Below, piece by piece: positions 32,980 to 40,410 of a DNA stretch of 41,037 nucleotides. The translations under genes and the position numbers were made by a program. The stretch is from positions 1 through 41,037 of the forward strand of contig JAKFXR010000068.1 of NCBI GenBank assembly GCA_021731285.1. Direction: 5' to 3'. The stretch's first letter is position 1. Each line of letters starts with the position of its first letter. This stretch comes from Polaromonas sp. Lineage in GTDB: Bacteria > Pseudomonadota > Gammaproteobacteria > Burkholderiales > Burkholderiaceae_C. The notes under the pieces are model-generated. The model saw nothing but the letters and a program-made list of their open reading frames with translations. It did not search any database and was not told the origin of the DNA.

Positions 32980-33668
32980 CCGATGGCGTCGCAAGCGCGG
33001 ACGAGTTGCTGCTCCGCTTGCGGCGTTTCCATTCCGACTACTTTCCTCTGCACCAGCAGCGTTTTCAGGACCTGGTGGCCGAGGGGCAGCATCCCAAGAC
33101 CCTGTTCATTGGTTGCTCAGATTCCCGGGTGGTGCCCTACCTCCTGACCGGCGCCGGTCCGGGCGAGTTGTTCATCGTGCGAAACGTCGGAGCGTTTATC
33201 CCTCCCTATGACGGATCCCATGGGTTGCACGGGACGATGGCCGCGATCGAGTTTGCGGTGCTCAGCCTGCATGTGGAACGCATCGTCGTTTGCGGACACA
33301 GTCACTGTGGGGCGATCCGCGCCGCCTACGAAGGTGTTCCCGAAGAGGCGGTGGCGCTTCAGGCATGGCTCAAATTGGCCAGTGAAGCCCTGCTGCCCGT
33401 ACGGGCCAGTCCCGAGGCACTGCGCCGCACCGAGCAGCGCGTGGTGGTGCTGCAGCTCGAACGCCTGATGGCCTATCCCATGGTGCGGCGCGAGGTCGAG
33501 AAGGGATTGTTGACCCTGCACGGCTGGCACTACGTGATCGAAGACGGTGAAATCCATATCTTTGATGTACGACAAGGCAGCTTCGTGCCGGCCGCGATAG
33601 CCTCCAACAGCGGCACGGGACCGTACCAACCCTATGTGGAGCACGATGGACAAATTATCAGTATCTGA
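32976..33668 (+). CDS. Beta-class carbonic anhydrase
   Basis: This 230-aa zinc enzyme interconverts CO2 and bicarbonate. The zinc ligands C47, H108 and C111 and the D49/R51 pair are present in IGCSDSR and CGHSHCG, and the family run ELFIVRNVGAFIPPYD is intact, so it should be active. The start ATG 32976 overlaps the isomerase stop (ATGA), and the next gene starts before this one ends. It is therefore a built-in member of the nar transcript. It may supply bicarbonate for carboxylations or buffer local pH under anoxic growth; that role is inference. Confidence 0.92.
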   Translation: MTDGVASADELLLRLRRFHSDYFPLHQQRFQDLVAEGQHPKTLFIGCSDSRVVPYLLTGAGPGELFIVRNVGAFIPPYDGSHGLHGTMAAIEFAVLSLHVERIVVCGHSHCGAIRAAYEGVPEEAVALQAWLKLASEALLPVRASPEALRRTEQRVVVLQLERLMAYPMVRREVEKGLLTLHGWHYVIEDGEIHIFDVRQGSFVPAAIASNSGTGPYQPYVEHDGQIISI

Positions 33669-34908
33669 GGTGGCCGCAAGCGCCGGTGCCGATTCGGCCG
33701 CGATGGCGCAAGTTCTGCAGACCCTGGCCCGTGATTCGGGTCTCAAGCCCTGGCGGCTGGGGGGCAAAAGCCTGATCCCGGTGGTGCAGGGCGGCATGGG
33801 TGTGTGTGTGTCAGCAGGAGGCCTGGCGGGTGCGGTGGCCAGCATGGGTGGGATTGGCACGCTGTCTTCGGTGGACTTGCGGCGCCTGCATCCTGACCTG
33901 ATGGCCAGGACCCGGCACCTGGACAAGGAGCCTGACGCGGGTGCGCAAATCGATGCTGCAAATCTGGCGGCTCTGGACCGGGAAATCCGCCGCGCGCGTG
34001 AGCTCTCGCAGGGGCGAGGTCTGCTTGCCGTGAACGTGATGAAAGCCCTCACGGCCTACGAAGCCTATGTGCACCAGGCCCTGGTCAGCGGAGCCGATGC
34101 GCTGGTGGTCGGCGCGGGCCTGCCGCTTGACTTGCCGGAACTGGCACGGGACTTTCCGGGCGCTGCGTTGATTCCCATCCTCTCGGATGCGCGTGGGGTC
34201 CAGCTGCTGGTGCGCAAGTGGCAGAAAAAAGGGCGGCTGCCGGATGCCATCGTGATTGAACATCCCGGCCTTGCAGGTGGTCATCTGGGCGCTGCGAAAG
34301 TCGCAGACCTGCATGACTCGCGATTTGATTTTGAGGTGGTCATTCCGCAGGTGCTGGAATTTTTCAGGACAGCCGGCATTGAACGCGAGATCCCGCTGAT
34401 TGCGGCCGGAGGCATCAACTGCCGCGAGGACATCCTGCGTCTGCAGGCGCTCGGTGCGTCTGCGGTGCAACTGGGCACAGCCTTTGCCGTCACGCAGGAG
34501 TGTGATGCCGACCCCGCTTTCAAACAGGTGTTGGCCGACGCCAAACCGGAAGACCTGGTGGAATTCATCAGCGTGGCGGGGCTGCCTGCGCGTGCGGTGC
34601 GTACGCCCTGGCTGGACAAATACATGCGCCTGGAGCCCAAACTGCAGGCCGCTGCCCACCTGAAGAAAAAGTGCAATATGTCGTTTGACTGTCTTTCACA
34701 TTGTGGTCTGCGCGACGGAGTGTCCAGCATGGGTCAGTTTTGCATTGACCAGCAACTGGGACACGCCTTTGACGGCGATACCCGGCAAGGCCTTTTCTTT
34801 CGTGGTGCTGCTCGCCTGCCCTTTGGCAACCAGATCCGCTCGGTGCAAGAATTGATGCAGTGGCTGCTGGGCGGTATTCGGCCTGCGGCGTCCATTGCAG
34901 GAGCGTGA
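33646..34908 (+). CDS. Nitronate monooxygenase / 2-nitropropane dioxygenase-like flavoprotein
   Basis: This 420-aa FMN-dependent TIM-barrel protein shows VVQGGMGVCVSAGGLAGAVASMGGIGTL near the N-terminus. IEHPGLAGGHLGA carries the conserved active-site histidine region, and LIAAGGI and GASAVQLGTAFAVTQECDAD form the phosphate site. The family oxidises alkyl nitronates, but many members have unknown substrates. Beyond the barrel is a C-terminal section with cysteines C343, C349, C353 and C366 (CX5CX3CX12C). The start is uncertain: ATG 33646 (GGAG four bases upstream), 33634 or 33703 are possible, and the first two overlap the carbonic anhydrase gene. nrdJ begins one base after its stop. The link to reactive nitrogen detoxification is inference from context. 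Confidence 0.85.
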   Translation: MDKLSVSEVAASAGADSAAMAQVLQTLARDSGLKPWRLGGKSLIPVVQGGMGVCVSAGGLAGAVASMGGIGTLSSVDLRRLHPDLMARTRHLDKEPDAGAQIDAANLAALDREIRRARELSQGRGLLAVNVMKALTAYEAYVHQALVSGADALVVGAGLPLDLPELARDFPGAALIPILSDARGVQLLVRKWQKKGRLPDAIVIEHPGLAGGHLGAAKVADLHDSRFDFEVVIPQVLEFFRTAGIEREIPLIAAGGINCREDILRLQALGASAVQLGTAFAVTQECDADPAFKQVLADAKPEDLVEFISVAGLPARAVRTPWLDKYMRLEPKLQAAAHLKKKCNMSFDCLSHCGLRDGVSSMGQFCIDQQLGHAFDGDTRQGLFFRGAARLPFGNQIRSVQELMQWLLGGIRPAASIAGA

Positions 34909-34909
34909 C

Positions 34910-37336
34910 ATGAAGCGCGAACAACCCGGCCGACCTCAGGATCTGACGGCCACCCAGCCCATCAGCCAGGACGTGCTGAAGGAAAAATACCTCAAGCCCG
35001 GCGAATCGGGGCCGGAAGACCTGTACCGGCGCGTGGCGCGCGCACTGGCCTCGGTTGAGCCCGAGGCGCAGCGGGCCCACTACGAAGCGCTCTTTCTCCA
35101 GAACCTGCACGCGGGGGCGATTGGCGCAGGGCGCATCATGAGCGCAGCCGGCACTGCCATCCAGGCCACCCTGATCAACTGTTTTGTTCAACCCGTGGGA
35201 GATTGCATCCAGGGTGTCGATGACGGCGGCTACCCCGGCATCTACGAAGCCCTGCGCGAAGCGGCTGAAACCATGCGGCGCGGTGGCGGCGTGGGTTACG
35301 ATTTTTCGCGCATCCGTCCGCGCGGCGCAGAGGTCAAGGGCACTGCCTCCATGGCCTCCGGTCCCTGCAGCTACATCAACGTCTTTGACCAGTCCTGCTC
35401 CACCGTCGAGAGCGCGGGTTCGCGGCGCGGCGCGCAGATGGGGGTGCTGCGCATCGACCATCCGGATGTGCATGAATTCATCACCGCCAAACGCACGCCC
35501 GGACGCTGGAACAACTTCAATGTATCGGTCGGCATGCCGGACAGTTTTATGCACGCGCTGGCCGAAGACCAGCCCTGGGAACTGGTCCACAAGGCCAAAC
35601 CCGGCGCCCCCCTGATGGAGCAGGGCGCGTTCCAGCGCACCGACGGCCTGTGGGTTTACCAGACGGTAGCGGCGCGCGACTTGTGGGACACCGTGATGCG
35701 TTCGGCCTACGACTTCGCCGAACCGGGCATCCTGTTTCTGGATCACATCAACCAGGACAACAACCTGCGTTATTGCGAAGACATCGCGGCGACCAATCCC
35801 TGCGGCGAGCAGCCGTTGCCGCCTTATGGCTGCTGCGATCTCGGGCCCATCATCCTCACAAGGTTTGTGCGTCATCCCTTCGGCTTCAATGGAGTTGCGG
35901 GCTTTGATTTTGAAGCCTTCGAGAAATCAGTGTCCATCCAGGTGCGCGCACTTGACAACGTTCTTGACGTGACCTTCTGGCCCTTGCCGCAGCAGCAGGC
36001 CGAGGCCTCAGCCAAGCGACGCATTGGTGTCGGCTTCACCGGCCTCGGCAATGCGCTGGCCATGTTGTGCCTGCGTTACGACGCACCCGAGGGCCGGGAG
36101 ATGGCGGCGCGCATCGCTGTGAGCATGCGCAATGCGGCCTATGCCGCTTCGGTGGCGCTTGCGCAGGAAAAAGGCGCGTTTCCAAAGTTCGATGCCGGGG
36201 GCTACCTCGCTGCGGGCACCTTTGCCAGCCGCTTGCCGCCTGCCCTGCAGCAGTCCATCCGCGCAAATGGCATCCGCAACAGTCACCTGCTGTCGATTGC
36301 ACCCACCGGCACCGTCAGCCTGGCGTTTGCGGACAATGCGTCCAACGGGATCGAGCCTGCGTTCTCATGGATGTACCGGCGCAAGAAGCGTGAGCCGGAC
36401 GGCAGCACCACCGAGTACGCGGTGGAAGACCACGCCTGGCGCCTGTACCGCGAGCTCGGCGGCGATGTGGACAAGCTGCCCGGCTACTTTGTTTCGGCGC
36501 TTGAGATGTCGGCGGACAGCCACATTTGCATGATGGAAGCGGTGCAGCCCTTTGTGGATACAGCCATCTCCAAGACTGTCAATGTGCCGGCCGATTACCC
36601 GTACGAGGACTTCAAGGGTCTTTACCAGCAGGCCTGGCGCGCAAAACTCAAGGGCCTGGCCACCTACCGGCCCAATGCCATTCTGGGCTCGGTGCTGGAA
36701 GTGCATCCCGGCGCCGCAGCAACGTCGTCTGATGCGGCGACCCCCACGGATCCCATGCGCACCGTGATTGAAAGCCGGCCCAAAGGTGCGTTGTCAGCGG
36801 TGGCCGAGAAGGTGGACTACTGGACGCAGGAGGGTCACAAGACGCTGTACATCGTGGTGTCATTTTTGCCCGTGCCGGCGTCTGGCGGTGAAGGTACTGT
36901 CGAGCGCGCCATCGAATTTTTCATGCCGGTGGGGCAAAGCGGCGAATCGCAGCAGTGGATCACCTCCAGCATGCGCATGCTGTCTCTGGCTGCGCGCGGT
37001 GGATTTCTGGAACGTGCGCTCAGCGACATGCGCAAGGTGGCCTGGGATCGCGGGCCGGTGCGGCTGGGAACCTATGAGAAGGCGGATGCTACGCGCGTGC
37101 CCATGTGGCACGACTCCGAAGTCGCGGCCATTGCGTATGCGGTGCAGAACATCATTGCCCGGCGCAGCCATCCACCGGCCTCCGGGGTACCTGCTGCTGA
37201 ACCCGCCATGGACGCCACGCTTGCACCACCACTGATGGCCGGGAAAAAGTGCGGCGAGTGTGGGGCACATGCGGTGATCCGCAAGGACGGCTGCGACTAC
37301 TGCACCCAGTGTGGACATCTGGGAGTTTGCGGATGA
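34910..37336 (+). CDS. nrdJ: Adenosylcobalamin-dependent ribonucleoside-diphosphate reductase (class II)
   Basis: This 808-aa enzyme makes deoxyribonucleotides with a B12 radical and needs neither oxygen nor a tyrosyl radical. The barrel carries LINCFVQP (C91), GGGVGYDFSRIRPRG and RRGAQMGVLRIDHPDV. NPCGEQPLPPYGCCDLG holds active-site C298 and E300, and APTGTVSLAFADNASNGIEPAFSW follows. A later TSCPD-like domain (about 640-755) and a C-terminal zinc-ribbon-like tail, CGECGAH...CDYCTQCGHLGVCG, complete it. ATG 34910 has GGAG six bases upstream. Its place in the nar operon fits dNTP supply under anoxia, when class I enzymes fail. The stop overlaps the next ATG. Confidence 0.95.
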   Translation: MKREQPGRPQDLTATQPISQDVLKEKYLKPGESGPEDLYRRVARALASVEPEAQRAHYEALFLQNLHAGAIGAGRIMSAAGTAIQATLINCFVQPVGDCIQGVDDGGYPGIYEALREAAETMRRGGGVGYDFSRIRPRGAEVKGTASMASGPCSYINVFDQSCSTVESAGSRRGAQMGVLRIDHPDVHEFITAKRTPGRWNNFNVSVGMPDSFMHALAEDQPWELVHKAKPGAPLMEQGAFQRTDGLWVYQTVAARDLWDTVMRSAYDFAEPGILFLDHINQDNNLRYCEDIAATNPCGEQPLPPYGCCDLGPIILTRFVRHPFGFNGVAGFDFEAFEKSVSIQVRALDNVLDVTFWPLPQQQAEASAKRRIGVGFTGLGNALAMLCLRYDAPEGREMAARIAVSMRNAAYAASVALAQEKGAFPKFDAGGYLAAGTFASRLPPALQQSIRANGIRNSHLLSIAPTGTVSLAFADNASNGIEPAFSWMYRRKKREPDGSTTEYAVEDHAWRLYRELGGDVDKLPGYFVSALEMSADSHICMMEAVQPFVDTAISKTVNVPADYPYEDFKGLYQQAWRAKLKGLATYRPNAILGSVLEVHPGAAATSSDAATPTDPMRTVIESRPKGALSAVAEKVDYWTQEGHKTLYIVVSFLPVPASGGEGTVERAIEFFMPVGQSGESQQWITSSMRMLSLAARGGFLERALSDMRKVAWDRGPVRLGTYEKADATRVPMWHDSEVAAIAYAVQNIIARRSHPPASGVPAAEPAMDATLAPPLMAGKKCGECGAHAVIRKDGCDYCTQCGHLGVCG

Positions 37337-38655
37337 GCGACCGCCCCGCCATTGCTTTGCACGCAAGCGCTGTCAGGCCTTCTGTCAGGGAACGGGCGTT
37401 GGTGGACGCGCACTGGCGGGCCGGCCACCTGTTGCTGGCACCACATCGGTTGGGCTTTTTTCTGGCCATGGTGGTGCTGGTGTTTGCTGCGGGCTGGTGG
37501 GCGCTGGTGCAACTGGACCGTGGCAGCGCTGTCCTGAACCTGCCTTATGCGATCTCGCCTTCACTGGTGCACGGCACCGTGATGACTTTCGGATTTATTC
37601 CCCTGTTCTTTTCGGGTTTCCTGTTCACGGCTGGACCGAAATGGCTGGGTGTTGCGCCGCTGGCGCCTCGCCGCCTGCTGGTGCCTCTTCTGATGCAGGC
37701 CACCGGCTCGGTGCTGTGGCTGATCAGCTCCCATCTGAACGGTCTGCTGGCGCTGGCCGCGCTGGCCGTGGCTTGTGCCGGTCTGGCCTGGGTCACCGCC
37801 CTGTTCTGGTCCATGATCCGGCGCAGTCAGGCCGAAGATCAGGTCCATGCGCGCACGGTGGGAGCCGCCTGTGTGGTGGGCTGCCTGAGTCTGGGCGGCC
37901 TCACGCTGAGCCTGTTGTTGGGCGCGCCTGCGGTGTCGCGCGCCTTTCTGCTCACCGGTCTGTGGGGGTTCATCGTCGTGGTGTACCTGGCGGTGGCGCA
38001 CCGCATGATTCCATTTTTCACCTCGGGTGCGCTGCCCTTCATTCATGCCTGGCGGCCATTTTGGGTGTTGTGGTTGATGCTGGCGGTCGCGTGCTTTGAA
38101 GTGGCGGCTGTGTGGGTCGAATTCGATGGCCTGCTTCCCGGCGCGGCGGGCACGGTCTGGGTGGCTGTACGTGGAGTTTTTGAACTTCTGGCGGGCAGTG
38201 TGCTGCTCTGGCTTGCTGTGATCTGGGGCCTGGTGCAAAGCTTTAAAAACCGGCTGCTGGCCATGCTGCACATGGGTTTCCTGTGGCTGGGCGTATCGCT
38301 TGTATTGGGTGGTGTCTCGCAAGTCCTGAGTTTCTGGCAGGGTGGTCCGGTGCTGGCTTTGGGCTCGCTGCATGCCCTGACCATGGGTTGCCTGGCCTCC
38401 CTGATGCTGGCCATGGTCACCCGGGTGTCCTGTGGACACAGCGGACGGGCGTTGGTCGCTGACAGGATCGCCTGGTCCCTGTTCTGGCTGTTGCAAGTGG
38501 CGACCTTGCTGCGCATAGGTGGTGCTGCCCAGGGCAGGCTGGCGGGCTGGCTGCTGTTGGCCGCTGCCTTGTTGTGGGCGGGTGTGATGGGCGTGTGGGG
38601 TGTCCGGCTGGGCGTCTGGTATGGCCGCCTGCGCACCGACGGACGCCCCGGCTGA
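37333..38655 (+). CDS. nnrS: NnrS family membrane protein
   Basis: This 440-aa polytopic membrane protein has about twelve hydrophobic segments. The NnrS signatures are SLVHGTVMTFGFIPLFFSGFLFTAGPKWLG near helix 2, AHRMIPFFTSGALP, and LHALTMGCLASLMLAMVTRVSCGHSGR. NnrS proteins are heme- and copper-containing, are induced by NO-responsive regulators, and protect against nitrosative stress by an unclear mechanism. The conserved histidines in these segments are likely heme ligands. ATG 37333 overlaps the nrdJ stop (ATGA). The frame is open upstream inside nrdJ, but the family start fits 37333. Confidence 0.9.
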   Translation: MSDRPAIALHASAVRPSVRERALVDAHWRAGHLLLAPHRLGFFLAMVVLVFAAGWWALVQLDRGSAVLNLPYAISPSLVHGTVMTFGFIPLFFSGFLFTAGPKWLGVAPLAPRRLLVPLLMQATGSVLWLISSHLNGLLALAALAVACAGLAWVTALFWSMIRRSQAEDQVHARTVGAACVVGCLSLGGLTLSLLLGAPAVSRAFLLTGLWGFIVVVYLAVAHRMIPFFTSGALPFIHAWRPFWVLWLMLAVACFEVAAVWVEFDGLLPGAAGTVWVAVRGVFELLAGSVLLWLAVIWGLVQSFKNRLLAMLHMGFLWLGVSLVLGGVSQVLSFWQGGPVLALGSLHALTMGCLASLMLAMVTRVSCGHSGRALVADRIAWSLFWLLQVATLLRIGGAAQGRLAGWLLLAAALLWAGVMGVWGVRLGVWYGRLRTDGRPG

Positions 38656-38666
38656 GGAGCCATTTC

Positions 38667-39344
38667 ATGGGTCAGCACGCTTTCCATCCTTCTTCCCCGC
38701 TGCCCGCCGTGGCGGACAATGAGCTTGCGAGCCTGGCGACCGCACTGATGCAATCCCGGCAGACCATTTTGCCCAGGCGGCTCCTCGCTCCTGGGCCTGA
38801 TGCCGTGCAACTGCGCATGATTTTTGACGCCGCAGCCACGGCCCCTGACCACGGACAGTTGTTGCCCTGGCGTTTTGTCCTTGTGCCTCAGGCCGCGCGC
38901 GAGCAACTGGCCGATGTATTTGGTGCTGCGCTGCTGGAGCGGGACGCACAGGCCACGCCTGAGCAACTGGGGCAGGCGCGCGAGAAAGCCTACCGTTCGC
39001 CCCTGCTGCTGCTCGCGGTGGTTGATGGCCAGCGCGGAGACCCCGGCATCGATTTGTCGGAACGCATCGTTTCCGCCGGTTGTGCGGTGCAGAACATGTT
39101 GCTCATGGCCACGGCGCTGGGGTATGGCTCGGCGCTGACCAGCGGCAAGGCCCTGAAGTCCGCCGGACTGCGTGCCCTGTTTGCTCTGACCGCTGGCGAG
39201 CACGCACTGTGTTTTGTCAGCATAGGTACGGTGGAGACACGCAAACCCTTGCGATTGCGGCCTGCGCCCGCTGATTTCGTAACGCGCCTTGGTGCCGACG
39301 CAAACATGAGTCGCGAGCTGCCCGATATTTCAATGTCCCCTTGA
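38667..39344 (+). CDS. Nitroreductase family protein (YdjA-like)
   Basis: This 225-aa FMN-dependent nitroreductase-fold protein shows LLAPGPDAVQLRMIFDAAATAPDHGQLLPWRFVLV (about 37-71), typical of the YdjA subgroup. KAYRSPLLLLAVV, SAGCAVQNMLLMATALGYGSALTSG and FVSIGTVETRKPL follow. FMN contacts are expected from the first and last of these. The physiological substrate is unknown; nitro compounds or quinones are reduced by relatives. AGGAG (38655-38659) seven bases upstream fixes ATG 38667. It lies 11 bases after nnrS and four bases before the next gene. Confidence 0.87.
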   Translation: MGQHAFHPSSPLPAVADNELASLATALMQSRQTILPRRLLAPGPDAVQLRMIFDAAATAPDHGQLLPWRFVLVPQAAREQLADVFGAALLERDAQATPEQLGQAREKAYRSPLLLLAVVDGQRGDPGIDLSERIVSAGCAVQNMLLMATALGYGSALTSGKALKSAGLRALFALTAGEHALCFVSIGTVETRKPLRLRPAPADFVTRLGADANMSRELPDISMSP

Positions 39345-39348
39345 CTGG

Positions 39349-39762
39349 ATGAGCCCCATGACCATTCTGAGTTTTGACGATCTCCTGCAAGCCGCCCGGG
39401 CCCAGCCGGAGGCGCAGCGCCTGCTGTTTGTGTTTACCGGTGTGGAGTTGCCAGAAGACTCCACGCCTGTCCAGCGCGCGCGTTTTGAGGCCGGGCAAGG
39501 CGGAACACTGGTGCCATTGATGTGCGTGGACAAACGCCCGGATGAATTGACTTCCTTTGCGGCGCTGGCGCAGGAGTCCAGCCAGTTTGGCCACGTCTGG
39601 GGACTGGTATTTGCAGCGGCCCTGTCGGGGTCGGTGAACCGTGCGCCTACCAGCGAAGATGCCGAGGAACCCCTGCAGCGCATGGTGGAGTCCATCAAGC
39701 AGGGAAGGATAGGGGCTTTCATTCCTTTTGACCCGCAGGGGCAGCCGGTGCAAATTGGCTGA
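39349..39762 (+). CDS. Conserved hypothetical protein of the nar cluster
   Basis: I do not recognise a characterised domain in this 137-aa protein. It is soluble and acidic, with two motif-like runs, FEAGQGGTLVPLMCVDK (about 50-66) and APLQRMVE-like EEPLQRMVESIKQGRIGAFIPFD near the end. It reads as a compact alpha/beta protein with one cysteine. Relatives in Burkholderiales are, as I recall, labelled 'ribonucleotide reductase subunit alpha', probably from proximity to nrdJ; the sequence itself does not resemble NrdA. It could start at ATG 39349 or 39358; neither has a good ribosome site, and the first is four bases after the nitroreductase stop. Confidence 0.75.
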   Translation: MSPMTILSFDDLLQAARAQPEAQRLLFVFTGVELPEDSTPVQRARFEAGQGGTLVPLMCVDKRPDELTSFAALAQESSQFGHVWGLVFAAALSGSVNRAPTSEDAEEPLQRMVESIKQGRIGAFIPFDPQGQPVQIG

Positions 39763-39772
39763 AAGAGGCATC

Positions 39773-40342
39773 ATGCGTCTGACGCCGCGTCCGGAAGCAG
39801 TGTCAGGATTTCGTCCGCTGGATGCCGGCATGGATGAGCCTTTTGACATGCTGGCTGCCTGCCATGAAAGGGTGGAGCGCATGCTGGCGCTGCTGACCCG
39901 GCTGCAGCAACATCTTCGGGACAAGGGTCCCGACGAGTCTGCGCGACAGGCCGCCCGTGATGTGATGCGCTACTTCGATCTCGCCGCGCCGCTGCACCAC
40001 CAGGACGAGGAGTTGCATGTGTTTCCCCCGCTGCTGAATGGGCCTGATGCGGGCCTGCGCACCCTGGTGCAGAGGCTGGTGGAGGACCATCGCGACATGG
40101 AAGTCGCCTGGCTTCAGGCGCGCCAGGTATTGCAGGCGGTCGCTGAAACAGCGACCCTTGAGCAGGCGCTACCGGGACCGACCGAAATGTCGATATTGGA
40201 CCGCTTTGCCGCGCTCTACGGCCGGCATCTGGCGGACGAAGATCTTCTGGCCTATCCTGCGGCACAAGCCCTGCTGTCTGCGCAGGCTCTGCAGGTCATG
40301 AGCCGGGACATGATGAAGCGTCGCGGCGCGCACACCTTGTGA
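39773..40342 (+). CDS. Hemerythrin-like HHE-domain protein
   Basis: This 189-aa four-helix protein has candidate di-iron ligands: H32/E33 (ACHERVERM), H76/H77 with E80/E81 ([14 protein letters not shown]), H107 (VEDHRDME) and H153 with D156/E157 ([13 protein letters not shown]). This pattern matches bacterial hemerythrin-like proteins, which bind O2 or NO or help repair iron centres. It is cytoplasmic by sequence. AGAGG upstream and ATG 39773, ten bases after the previous stop, mark the start. It is the last gene of the nar block; no terminator with a T-run follows before proA. Confidence 0.85.
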   Translation: MRLTPRPEAVSGFRPLDAGMDEPFDMLAACHERVERMLALLTRLQQHLRDKGPDESARQAARDVMRYFDLAAPLHHQDEELHVFPPLLNGPDAGLRTLVQRLVEDHRDMEVAWLQARQVLQAVAETATLEQALPGPTEMSILDRFAALYGRHLADEDLLAYPAAQALLSAQALQVMSRDMMKRRGAHTL

Positions 40343-40354
40343 ACTTCCCTGGTG

Positions 40355-40382
40355 AGGACCGCGTGGAGCTGCCGCCGGTCCT
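40355..40382. other. Inverted repeat at the nar block / proA junction
   Basis: AGGACCG (40355-40361) and CGGTCCT (40376-40382) are perfect 7-bp arms with a 14-base loop in the 68-bp gap before proA. No T-run follows, so it is a weak terminator at best; it may be an operator or a junction scar. Confidence 0.3.
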
Positions 40383-40410
40383 GAGGTGTGATTCGAGGCA
40401 AAATAGGGGG

